From NCBI GenBank assembly GCA_023427985.1, contig JAEYZM010000017.1, positions 1 through 5,493 of the forward strand: a DNA stretch of 5,493 nucleotides, written 5' to 3'. The notes under the pieces were generated by a model, which ran no database searches, was not told the origin of the DNA, and saw nothing but the letters and a program-made list of their open reading frames with translations. Source of the DNA: Bacteroidota bacterium (GTDB lineage Bacteria > Bacteroidota > Bacteroidia > Sphingobacteriales > Sphingobacteriaceae). A program made the translations under genes and the position numbers. Positions 1 through 5,493 of this stretch are shown here, piece after piece. The stretch's first letter is position 1. Each line of letters starts with the position of its first letter.

Positions 1-231
1 CAAATGTTAGTGACAAAAGAAAGTCACCTATGTGAATTTACAATTCATGAAAATTCTACGGTTTATATTTTCGGTGGTGAGCCATTTCCTGAAGAACGAT
101 TTATTGATTGGAATTTTGTTTCAAGCAGTAAGGATTTAATAGCTGAAGCAAAACAAAAATGGATGGATCAAACTTTTGTAAAAATACCTGGTGATGAGGT
201 AGAATATATACCTTATCCGGCAAGAAAATAA
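1..231 (+). CDS. Pirin family protein, C-terminal part (5' end outside window)
   Basis: The reading frame is open from base 1 (a CAA codon precedes the first ATG at 4), so this is the tail of a longer gene and not a 75-residue protein. Visible are the end of the C-terminal cupin and the hallmark pirin tail: GEPFPEERFIDWNFVSSSK followed by a basic helix and a KIPGDEVEYIPYP ending. The WNFVSSSK stretch is highly typical of the Pirin_C domain. Pirins are bicupin metalloproteins of about 230-300 residues. Some bacterial ones act as quercetin 2,3-dioxygenases and others as regulators, so the substrate here cannot be told. The metal-binding HxH residues lie in the missing N-terminal cupin. The gene ends at TAA (229-231), 22 bases before a strong terminator, so it is the last gene of its transcript. 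Family call is firm; function is open. Confidence 0.9.
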   Translation, partial: QMLVTKESHLCEFTIHENSTVYIFGGEPFPEERFIDWNFVSSSKDLIAEAKQKWMDQTFVKIPGDEVEYIPYPARK

Positions 232-253
232 ATTTCATTTTTTTGTATAAATT

Positions 254-279
254 AAAATGGGCGAAGTATCGCCCATTTT
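254..279. terminator. Bidirectional intrinsic terminator between pirin and the TonB receptor gene
   Basis: A perfect 11-bp inverted repeat (254-264 pairing with 269-279, AAAATGGGCGA arm) closes a 4-base loop (AGTA). The GC-rich core GGGCGA/TCGCCC is flanked by A-runs on the left and T-runs on the right, so the transcript ends in U residues on either strand. It sits in the 72-base gap between two converging genes and should stop both of them. Confidence 0.9.
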
Positions 280-303
280 TATACTATTTGAAGTGTTTTA
301 ATG

Positions 304-2706
304 TTAAAATCTAAAATTAAAACCTAGTAAATAATTGCGCGTCGCTTGTGGATAATAATAGTTGAAAATTTGCTCTTGACCATTATCTATTAAGTTAAAT
401 GTGTAACCATTCGATTCGTATAATGTATTAAACACATTATTCACTTTTAAGATAATACTCATTTGCGGAACAATTTTTTTAATTGATACATTATAGTCGA
501 TGAATAAATCATTTACAAAAAATGCATCGATACTTTTTAAATCGTTAGAGGTGTTATCGAGGTATTGCTTACCAACATACTTAGATTCAAGTGTTGCAAA
601 TAAATTATTAATTAGTTTTACTCTTGTTCGTGCCGACGCAACAATATTGGGTGCAAATGAAATATCTGTATTCTTATAATCACGGACTTCAGCAAGTGCA
701 TAGGTATTGGCATCGTAGATGTACTCTTTGAATTCTGCTATTTTGTTTTGACTTAAATTCAAAGTACCCATGAAACTTAGTTTATTACTATAATTCCATC
801 CTCCAGATAATTCAATACCAGCCCTATAACTTTCAGGTGTATTTACTCTCAAGTATTCACCCACATTATTTACTTCACCTGTCAGCACTAATTGATTGAT
901 GTAATACATATAATATGCATTGGCTTCCCAGCTAAAATTATTTCTGCGTTTCTTCCAGCCCAATTCAAAATCGTGAAGTTGTTCCGATTTAGGTTTTTGA
1001 CCATTTACAAAGCCATTAATTAGATCATCTCTATTTGGTTCCTTATTCGCCATACCGTAACTGAAATACAACATTTCTTGTGCAGATTTAAAATACGAAA
1101 TACCAGCTTTTGGATTGATGAAATTAAAGCGATTGTCTTGGTCTAATAAAACTTGATCTTTATTAAAGCCATCTATACGATAATCGACAAATCTAACTTG
1201 TAAATCTAAAAATGTAGACCATTTAGTATTAATGTCGTAATTCATTTTTGCATAGGTATTGCTTTCTAATTTGATGCCTCTACCAGTATAGAATCTATCG
1301 CCCGATTGGATCGTTTGAGAATGTTCGGCCCAAATTACTTCTCCAAAATGTTCACCTCTATAATCATTAGCTGCACCACCAATTGTTAATCTAAAATTTT
1401 TATTATTGGAGTATGCCCAACTGTACACTATTCCATAGAATTCATTTCGCAACCAACGTCTTCTTAATAAATTTGTTTCAGTAATGGTGTCGGTTCCAAT
1501 TATTACATCTCTAAATTTATAATCACTAAAGGATTGATCTCTTCTAAATTCTTGAAAAAACCCTTGACCTCTTGTGAAATGGAATCCAACGTTAAACGTA
1601 TTGCGAGCATTCATTTTATACGTTTCGAAAATTTGATAATGATCCTGTTGATATTGATCGTATTGATCGGGATAATCTTCATGTATGGGATTGTATTTTC
1701 TATTTGTATTTAAGGAATCTTGTGGAATACCATTCCATGCTAAATATGTTTTCTCCTGTCCCGAAAACACATTGAATTTTAGTAAATGTTTTTCATCGCG
1801 ATAAGATGCAGATGTAAAGAATGATTTCAATATTGCTGAACTGCCATTTACATAACCTGTAGAAGAAATTTTAGACAATCTTCCACTAAAATTCCAATGA
1901 TTGTTTATTAATCCAGTATTTACTTTCGCAGTGTATTTTTCAATTTCATTTTTATGAAAAATATTTTGTGCATCAAAACTGCCATGCGCAATGTTTACCT
2001 CAGCATATGCAGTATCAGGCATTTCATCGGTTTGGATATTAATACTTGCACCAAAAGCACCTGCGCCGTTTGTAGAAGTTCCAACACCCCTTTGAATCTG
2101 AATGTTTTCTACCGATGATGCAAAATCAGGAATGTTCACCGTAAATGTACCCTGCGATTCTGCATCGTTCAATGGAATACCATTGATGGTTAAATTTGTT
2201 CTCGTTGGATCGGTCCCTCTAATACGAATACCCGTATAACCAATTCCATTCCCCGCATCAGAAGTAATGACAACCGATGGAGTTTGATTTAAGATATAGG
2301 GTAAATCCTGACCTAAGTTTGTTTTCTCAATGTACTGCTTATCAACAGTGGAATACGTTCCCGCCGATTTTTCATCGATACGTGTTGCCGATACTAATAC
2401 TTCTTCCGATAAATAAGTATTCTTTCTTAATGTGAATGTCGATGTAGTTCTTAAATCGACAGCCGATGCGTAATTATGAAATCCTATCATCCGAATTTCT
2501 AAATACACTTTTGATTTTTGGTTTTTAAATTCAAATTCACCATCTGAATTTGTTTGAGCATTAATTACCCCATCAATGGAAACAGTAGCTCCTGCAATAG
2601 CTGCAGAGTTTTCATCTAGAATCTTAATCCTAAAAGATTCCTGTGCATAAGCCATTATGTTCGTTACTACGAATAGACTTAGCAGAAATGATTTTTTAAA
2701 AAACAT
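304..2706 (-). CDS. TonB-dependent outer-membrane receptor, predicted thiamine uptake
   Basis: This is an 800-residue receptor that should bind a scarce solute at the surface and import it into the periplasm using TonB-ExbBD energy. Residues 1-21 are a signal peptide (MFFKK, hydrophobic core, probable cleavage after AYA). Residues about 25-95 form a carboxypeptidase-regulatory-like beta-sandwich common in Bacteroidetes receptors. EEVLVSATR (101-109) is a possible TonB-box-like segment. The plug runs about 110-230 with the signature RIRGTDPTRTNLTINGIPLN (161-180) and QRGVGTSTNGAGAFGASI (205-222). The rest is a 22-strand-type barrel ending in FNFRF, with the terminal Phe expected for barrel assembly. 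The ATG is certain as start because an in-frame TAA lies directly before it (2707-2709). Substrate assignment comes from the TPP riboswitch in its leader. Established knowledge: riboswitch-linked receptors of this kind in Bacteroidetes were predicted as thiamine transporters (called OMR1 in comparative genomics). No SusD, PnuT or thiamine kinase gene adjoins. The receptor family is near certain; the substrate is inference. Confidence 0.93.
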   Translation of the reverse strand: MFFKKSFLLSLFVVTNIMAYAQESFRIKILDENSAAIAGATVSIDGVINAQTNSDGEFEFKNQKSKVYLEIRMIGFHNYASAVDLRTTSTFTLRKNTYLSEEVLVSATRIDEKSAGTYSTVDKQYIEKTNLGQDLPYILNQTPSVVITSDAGNGIGYTGIRIRGTDPTRTNLTINGIPLNDAESQGTFTVNIPDFASSVENIQIQRGVGTSTNGAGAFGASINIQTDEMPDTAYAEVNIAHGSFDAQNIFHKNEIEKYTAKVNTGLINNHWNFSGRLSKISSTGYVNGSSAILKSFFTSASYRDEKHLLKFNVFSGQEKTYLAWNGIPQDSLNTNRKYNPIHEDYPDQYDQYQQDHYQIFETYKMNARNTFNVGFHFTRGQGFFQEFRRDQSFSDYKFRDVIIGTDTITETNLLRRRWLRNEFYGIVYSWAYSNNKNFRLTIGGAANDYRGEHFGEVIWAEHSQTIQSGDRFYTGRGIKLESNTYAKMNYDINTKWSTFLDLQVRFVDYRIDGFNKDQVLLDQDNRFNFINPKAGISYFKSAQEMLYFSYGMANKEPNRDDLINGFVNGQKPKSEQLHDFELGWKKRRNNFSWEANAYYMYYINQLVLTGEVNNVGEYLRVNTPESYRAGIELSGGWNYSNKLSFMGTLNLSQNKIAEFKEYIYDANTYALAEVRDYKNTDISFAPNIVASARTRVKLINNLFATLESKYVGKQYLDNTSNDLKSIDAFFVNDLFIDYNVSIKKIVPQMSIILKVNNVFNTLYESNGYTFNLIDNGQEQIFNYYYPQATRNYLLGFNFRF

Positions 2707-2722
2707 TTAATTATAATTAAGT

Positions 2723-2769
2723 ATAAAACCTCAGATAGCAAGGGATTAGCTATCCTACAACGATTTTAT
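2723..2769 (-). promoter_or_regulatory. Riboswitch expression platform (imperfect hairpin before the TonB receptor start)
   Basis: On the - strand transcript an inner stem GAUAGC/GCUAUC (2754-2749 with 2739-2734) closes a 9-base loop (2748-2740). An outer stem AUAAAAUC/GGUUUUAU (2769-2762 with 2730-2723, one U-G wobble) brackets it across an internal loop. The inner loop carries AUCCCUU (2746-2740), a perfect 7-base complement of AAGGGAU (2782-2776) at the 3' end of the TPP aptamer. UGAG at 2733-2730 also duplicates the 3' strand of aptamer P1. These alternatives suggest two competing folds. Only a short U4 run follows the inner stem, so I cannot decide between premature termination and translational blocking. 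No Shine-Dalgarno sequence is visible before the ATG. Confidence 0.55.
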
Positions 2770-2772
2770 CAC

Positions 2773-2853
2773 CTCATCCCTTCGACGGCATTACCCGCAT
2801 CAGGTTCTATGGGTATTATCTCAGGCTCCGTGTTATGGAACCACCCCTTTGAG
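2773..2853 (-). promoter_or_regulatory. TPP riboswitch aptamer (THI element)
   Basis: Read on the - strand, the conserved blocks occur in the right order: AAAGGGGUG (2850-2842), a stem GGUUCC/GGAGCC with an AUAACAC loop, CUGAGAUAAUACCC with the UGAGA that contacts the pyrimidine of TPP, then GAACCUGAU, a CGG/CCG stem around GUAAUG, and AAGGGAU. Short P1 strands CUCA (2853-2850) and UGAG (2776-2773) close it. This matches the thi-box consensus used by bacterial thiamine synthesis and transport genes. It lies 67 bases upstream of the receptor ATG on the same strand and should lower its expression when TPP is plentiful. Confidence 0.96.
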
Positions 2854-2859
2854 CTGCCT

Positions 2860-2867
2860 CAAAATTA
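2860..2867 (-). promoter_or_regulatory. Candidate -7 promoter box for the TPP riboswitch/TonB receptor transcript
   Basis: TAATTTTG on the - strand fits the Bacteroidetes -7 consensus TAnnTTTG exactly. Transcription beginning a few bases downstream (about 2854-2857) would place the riboswitch P1 strand at the very 5' end of the mRNA, which suits the architecture. A clear upstream TTG (-33) element is missing at the expected spacing; only a TTAG-like stretch is there. It lies in the gap after the GNAT stop codon. Confidence 0.5.
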
Positions 2868-2883
2868 GAAAATATTTCTTGTA

Positions 2884-3384
2884 TTAAACTAATTTTTTTT
2901 CCATCACATAATCGTTCAATACAAATTCTGCAAATGGAATGTCTACACTTTCACGAGCTACATACTTGTTTTTTAAATAGAATTGATATGCTGGATTGCT
3001 TCTATTTACATTTAATAAAACGTATTCCGCAGCTTCATTCTTGGCAATAGTTTCAATTTCATCTATTAACTTCTTGCCTAATCCTAATTTCTGAGCATTT
3101 GGTAAAATATAAAGCTTGTGTATTTTGTACGATTTCTCTGGAACATCTATTAGTTCTGAATAAGAAGCAAACCCTGTTGCTATTGATTCATGTTTAATTA
3201 TTAGAAACTGATGCTTCAAAAACTCCATTTGTTTGAGCAATGAATCGGGACTATACATCTCCCCATACATATAGTCGATTTGCTCTTTGGAGATGATATT
3301 TTGGTAAGTATGGAACCAAGTTTTATGGGCCAAATCGATTATTTCGGGAATATTTTGGATATCGGCTTTAATAATTTCGATCAT
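2884..3384 (-). CDS. GNAT family N-acetyltransferase
   Basis: A 166-residue cytoplasmic enzyme expected to transfer acetyl from acetyl-CoA to an amine. The GNAT fold shows the N-terminal IIKADIQNIPEIIDLA segment, the beta4 strand KIHKLYILP (87-95), and the acetyl-CoA pyrophosphate-binding motif A QKLGLG (98-103; consensus Q/R-x-x-G-x-G/A) followed by helix KKLIDEIETIAK. Motif B follows as LLNVNRSNPAYQFYLKNKY (123-141), with the Asn and Tyr typical of the active region. The overall pattern recalls PaiA-like polyamine acetyltransferases, but the substrate is not determinable. I start at ATG 3384 (MIEIIKAD); an in-frame TTG at 3394-3396 would add only four residues (MHFN) before the fold. It points the same way as the TonB receptor, but that gene has its own leader and probable promoter, so co-regulation is unlikely beyond read-through. 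The promoter of this gene is not clear. Confidence 0.88.
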   Translation of the reverse strand: MIEIIKADIQNIPEIIDLAHKTWFHTYQNIISKEQIDYMYGEMYSPDSLLKQMEFLKHQFLIIKHESIATGFASYSELIDVPEKSYKIHKLYILPNAQKLGLGKKLIDEIETIAKNEAAEYVLLNVNRSNPAYQFYLKNKYVARESVDIPFAEFVLNDYVMEKKLV

Positions 3385-3484
3385 ATTAAAATGCAATTAA
3401 CTGATTAATAGATATTTGAATGAATACATCGGCATAAATCAAAGATTTGTCAGGCTTTACAAAAAGTTCACATTATCTTAATTT

Positions 3485-3505
3485 CTTAACATTGACTTAA
3501 CATTG
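3485..3505 (+). promoter_or_regulatory. Tandem 10-bp direct repeat, Pho-box-like operator of the phosphate operon
   Basis: CTTAACATTG occurs twice, perfectly, at 3485-3494 and 3496-3505, giving an 11-bp period, one helical turn. PhoB/PhoP-type response regulators bind direct repeats with this 11-bp period, and the core TTAACA resembles the TTAACA-like half-sites known for Bacillus PhoP. It overlaps the putative -33 region of the promoter of a phosphate-transport operon, where an activator that contacts RNA polymerase would sit. The repeat is seen directly; the regulator is inferred. Confidence 0.5.
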
Positions 3506-3519
3506 CAAATTTACCTTTG
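3492..3519 (+). promoter_or_regulatory. Promoter of the DUF47-PiT operon
   Basis: TACCTTTG at 3512-3519 is an exact match to the Bacteroidetes -7 box TAnnTTTG. A TTG at 3492-3494 lies 17 bases upstream, within the reported 17-23 spacing for the -33 element in flavobacteria. Transcription would begin near 3524, leaving a short leader of about 14 bases before the ATG at 3538. The -33 element lies inside the tandem repeat 3485-3505. Confidence 0.65.
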
Positions 3520-3537
3520 TGGCAAATATTAGAAAAA

Positions 3538-4185
3538 ATGTCACTAAACTCAATTTTTCAGTACTTCGTTCCAAAGGATAAGAAGTTCTTTCCATTATTC
3601 GAAAATGCTAGTTCGAATTTAATCAATATTTCTGATGCTTTATTAGAGGCAGTTAACACGAATGATATTGAGCACAGAAATGAATTGATAAAGAAAATTG
3701 AAACCTTGGAACACAGAGGGGATGAAATTACGCATGAAATTTTTGTTGAGTTGAGTAAGAATTTTATTACTCCATTCGATAGAGAAGACATTCATGCATT
3801 GGCAACAGCGATTGACGATATTGCCGATTATGTACATGGTTCAGCGAATAGAATGTTATTATACAATGTGAAGCATGTGAATGATTCGGTTAGAAAATTA
3901 GCTGAATTAATAAGTCAAGGTTGTAAAGACATTGATCGCGCGATAAAAGAATTAAAAGATTTAAAAAATATTAGAAACGTAACGGACTCATGCGTGCGAA
4001 TCAACAGCATGGAAAATCAAGCCGATTATGTTTTCGATATGGCGGTAGCAGATTTATTTAAAAATGAAAAAGATGCTATTGAATTATTTAAGATGAAGGA
4101 ATTGCTTTCTGCAATGGAAACTGCAACAGACAAATGCGAAGATGCAGCGAACGTAATGGAATCAATTATAGTTAAGCACGCATAA
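3538..4185 (+). CDS. DUF47/PhoU-like phosphate transport accessory protein
   Basis: A 215-residue all-alpha protein of the DUF47 (TIGR00153, PhoU_div) family, related to PhoU. It has no signal peptide or membrane segment, so it acts in the cytoplasm, probably at the inner-membrane permease encoded next. The family opening is present (SLNSIFQYFVPKDKKFFPLFE, residues 2-22). Two PhoU-type metal-binding ExxxD motifs, one per three-helix half, are visible: E58-HRG-D62 and E159-NQA-D163. Further conserved acidic runs are PFDREDIHAL (79-88), IDDIADYV (92-99) and ATDKCEDAANVMESI (196-210). In other bacteria this family is almost always paired with PiT permeases and is thought to regulate them. The start is ATG 3538, which gives the standard family N-terminus; the in-frame TTG at 3517 lies inside the promoter box region and is rejected. 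Only 13 bases separate it from the permease gene, so they form an operon. Confidence 0.94.
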   Translation: MSLNSIFQYFVPKDKKFFPLFENASSNLINISDALLEAVNTNDIEHRNELIKKIETLEHRGDEITHEIFVELSKNFITPFDREDIHALATAIDDIADYVHGSANRMLLYNVKHVNDSVRKLAELISQGCKDIDRAIKELKDLKNIRNVTDSCVRINSMENQADYVFDMAVADLFKNEKDAIELFKMKELLSAMETATDKCEDAANVMESIIVKHA

Positions 4186-4198
4186 TTGAATTGAAATC

Positions 4199-5257
4199 AT
4201 GACAGGTTTAACCTTATTAATCATCATCATTTTCCTAGCATTAGTCTTTGACTATATCAATGGATTTCATGATGCAGCTAACTCTATAGCTACAGTTGTA
4301 AGTACAAAAGTACTTACGCCATTACAAGCGGTTCTATGGGCTGCATTTTTCAACTTCTTAGCATATTGGATTTTTCACTTAAACGTAGCCGATACGGTTG
4401 CCAAAACGGTAAATACATTAGAAATTAACTTGGTTGTAATTCTTGCTGGTATCATAGCTGCAATCTTTTGGAACCTTTTAACATGGTGGTTCGGAATCCC
4501 ATCGAGTTCATCTCATACATTAATCGGTGGATTCGCTGGCGCTGCAATTGCCCATGCTGGATTTTCAGTAGTTAATTTACAAGTAATTGCAAAAGTTGCA
4601 TCGTTTATTGTTCTTGCTCCAATCATCGGTATGATTATGGCATATTTAATTACATTATTTATTTTAAATGTATGTCGATATGCATCTCCGAGTAGAGCTG
4701 AGAAATGGTTCAAACGATTGCAATTGGTATCATCGGCATTATTCAGTTTAGGACATGGTGGTAACGATGCTCAAAAAGTAATGGGTATTATTTCTGCTGC
4801 AATCATTGTATATATAAATACTTCGGGTGTTGATGTTACAACTTTACCTGCTTGGTTGAATTTAAAATACGAAATCTTAAATGGTAAAGTGAAAATTCAA
4901 GATCCTCCATTCTGGGTACCATTAGCATGTTATACTGCTATTGCTGCAGGAACTGTTTCGGGCGGATGGAAGATTGTAAAAACAATGGGTACTAAAATTA
5001 CAAAGGTAACTCCATTAGAAGGTGTAGCAGCTGAAACTGCAGGTGCTATAACTTTATTCTTAACAGAACATTTTAAAATTCCTGTGTCAACAACTCATAC
5101 CATCACTGGTTCAATCATTGGTGTGGGATTATCGAAAAGAATTTCAGCGGTACGTTGGGGTGTTACGGTAAACCTATTATGGGCTTGGGTTTTAACGATT
5201 CCGGTATCGGCTTTGGTTGCCGCAATCACCTATTGGATTTTAAGCATCTGGTTATAA
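4199..5257 (+). CDS. PiT-type inorganic phosphate permease (PHO4 family)
   Basis: A 352-residue inner-membrane carrier of low-affinity inorganic phosphate uptake, usually as metal-phosphate with proton (or sodium) symport. About ten hydrophobic segments are visible. The PHO4 family (PF01384) inverted halves each carry the signatures: NGFHDAANSIATVVSTK (21-37) in the first, matching the NGFHDTANAVATV of E. coli PitA, and GHGGNDAQKVMG (185-196) in the second. A second repeated pair is GIPSSSSHTLIGG (99-111) and KIPVSTTHTITGS (293-305). A polar central loop follows around 157-172. All hallmark residues are intact, so the carrier should be functional. It is the second gene of the operon with the DUF47 protein and ends just before a strong terminator. 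Cation and ion coupling cannot be read from sequence. Confidence 0.96.
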   Translation: MTGLTLLIIIIFLALVFDYINGFHDAANSIATVVSTKVLTPLQAVLWAAFFNFLAYWIFHLNVADTVAKTVNTLEINLVVILAGIIAAIFWNLLTWWFGIPSSSSHTLIGGFAGAAIAHAGFSVVNLQVIAKVASFIVLAPIIGMIMAYLITLFILNVCRYASPSRAEKWFKRLQLVSSALFSLGHGGNDAQKVMGIISAAIIVYINTSGVDVTTLPAWLNLKYEILNGKVKIQDPPFWVPLACYTAIAAGTVSGGWKIVKTMGTKITKVTPLEGVAAETAGAITLFLTEHFKIPVSTTHTITGSIIGVGLSKRISAVRWGVTVNLLWAWVLTIPVSALVAAITYWILSIWL

Positions 5258-5265
5258 AAAATATA

Positions 5266-5292
5266 AAAGGCATGAATATTATTCATGCCTTT
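5266..5292. terminator. Bidirectional intrinsic terminator between PiT and the M1 peptidase gene
   Basis: A perfect 12-bp inverted repeat (AAAGGCATGAAT, 5266-5277, with 5281-5292) closes a 3-base loop. It is followed on the + strand by C and T6 (5293-5299) and preceded by an A-rich stretch (5255-5268) that gives a U-run on the - strand. It lies between the permease stop at 5257 and the convergent stop at 5303, so it serves both genes. Confidence 0.9.
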
Positions 5293-5302
5293 CTTTTTTG
5301 TA

Positions 5303-5493
5303 TTACTTCAACAGTTCGTCTAAACTCTGAGTTGAAACATAATGATAATTCGGTCTTGCTTTTTTGTAAATTTCTAAAGCAAACATCTTACCTTCTGGAG
5401 TCTTAATTAATTCGGAATAGATTGGCATTAAAAACTTTCTTCTTCCTACTTTAACTAAAAATTTCTCTATAGCAGGGTAATCTTTTTTATACT
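5303..5493 (-). CDS. M1 family metallo-aminopeptidase, C-terminal fragment (start outside window)
   Basis: Reading leftward from the window edge, a frame stays open for 62 codons and ends at TAA (5305-5303). The deduced end is YKKDYPAIEKFLVKVGRRK, then FLMPIYSELIKTPEGKMFAL and EIYKKARPNYHYVSTQSLDELLK. The VGRRKFLxPIYxxLxxTxxGxxxAxxIYxxARPxYHxV pattern recalls the C-terminal helical domain of leukotriene A4 hydrolase-like M1 aminopeptidases, which in Bacteroidetes are often exported zinc peptidases. The catalytic HExxH/GAMEN regions lie outside the window, so activity cannot be judged. No start codon for it exists here, which makes it easy to miss. It converges on the phosphate permease with a shared terminator. 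Family call comes from recognition of the C-terminal pattern only. Confidence 0.75.
   Translation of the reverse strand, partial: YKKDYPAIEKFLVKVGRRKFLMPIYSELIKTPEGKMFALEIYKKARPNYHYVSTQSLDELLK

Noticed and set aside
4..231. A complete 75-residue small protein starting at ATG 4
   Set aside because: The frame is open to the left edge and the product is exactly the pirin C-terminal tail, so it is a truncated view of a longer gene.
2733..2755. Inner platform hairpin as a classical intrinsic terminator
   Set aside because: The stem is only 6-7 bp with moderate GC and the U-run (four bases) begins four bases after the stem, so termination is possible but not supported enough for a separate terminator call.
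3440..3447. AATCTTTG on the - strand as a -7 box for the GNAT gene
   Set aside because: One mismatch to TAnnTTTG at the important first T, no TTG at suitable spacing (nearest gives about 12 bases), and a leader of over 50 bases; too weak to annotate.
3558..3837. Two - strand open frames of 77 and 64 codons inside the DUF47 gene
   Set aside because: They lie antisense to a clearly conserved gene, have low-complexity hydrophobic translations and no family resemblance.
4513..4713. - strand frame of 66 codons inside the PiT gene
   Set aside because: Antisense shadow of the permease; no recognisable domain.
5155..5406. + strand frame of 83 codons
   Set aside because: It overlaps the end of the permease in another frame, runs through the terminator hairpin and into the antisense of the M1 peptidase end.

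Overview
The window looks like chromosome from a low-GC member of the Bacteroidota (Bacteroidetes). Four things point there. It has a TonB-dependent receptor of the Bacteroidetes type, with an N-terminal carboxypeptidase-regulatory-like domain. Two sites match the Bacteroidetes promoter -7 box TAnnTTTG. Start codons sit behind A/T-rich leaders without a Shine-Dalgarno sequence. The protein families are typical of the phylum. I cannot fix the genus from the sequence.

Layout: (1) bases 1-231, + strand, hold the C-terminal end of a pirin-family bicupin protein. (2) A strong two-way terminator at 254-279 separates it from the convergent gene. (3) Bases 304-2706, - strand, encode an 800-residue TonB-dependent outer-membrane receptor. 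(4) Its leader (2773-2853, - strand) is a clear TPP (thiamine pyrophosphate) riboswitch aptamer, with an expression platform between it and the start codon. The receptor is therefore best read as a thiamine-repressed, thiamine-uptake receptor. (5) Bases 2884-3384, - strand, encode a GNAT acetyltransferase. (6) Reading divergently, a DUF47/PhoU-like protein (3538-4185) and a PiT-type phosphate permease (4199-5257) form a two-gene operon, preceded by a promoter that overlaps a tandem 10-bp repeat resembling a Pho box. (7) A second two-way terminator (5266-5292) separates the permease from the convergent C-terminal end of an M1-family aminopeptidase (5303 to the window edge, - strand), which has no start in the window.

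Two nutrient-uptake modules stand out: thiamine capture across the outer membrane under riboswitch control, and inorganic phosphate uptake across the inner membrane, probably under phosphate-starvation control. Pirin, GNAT and M1 peptidase are unrelated neighbours as far as can be seen. There is no mobile element, CRISPR array, tRNA or rRNA, and no stretch over 300 bases without a gene. I found no wholly new system. The points worth following are regulatory: the riboswitch and its unusual downstream platform on a stand-alone receptor, and the tandem repeat in front of the phosphate operon.
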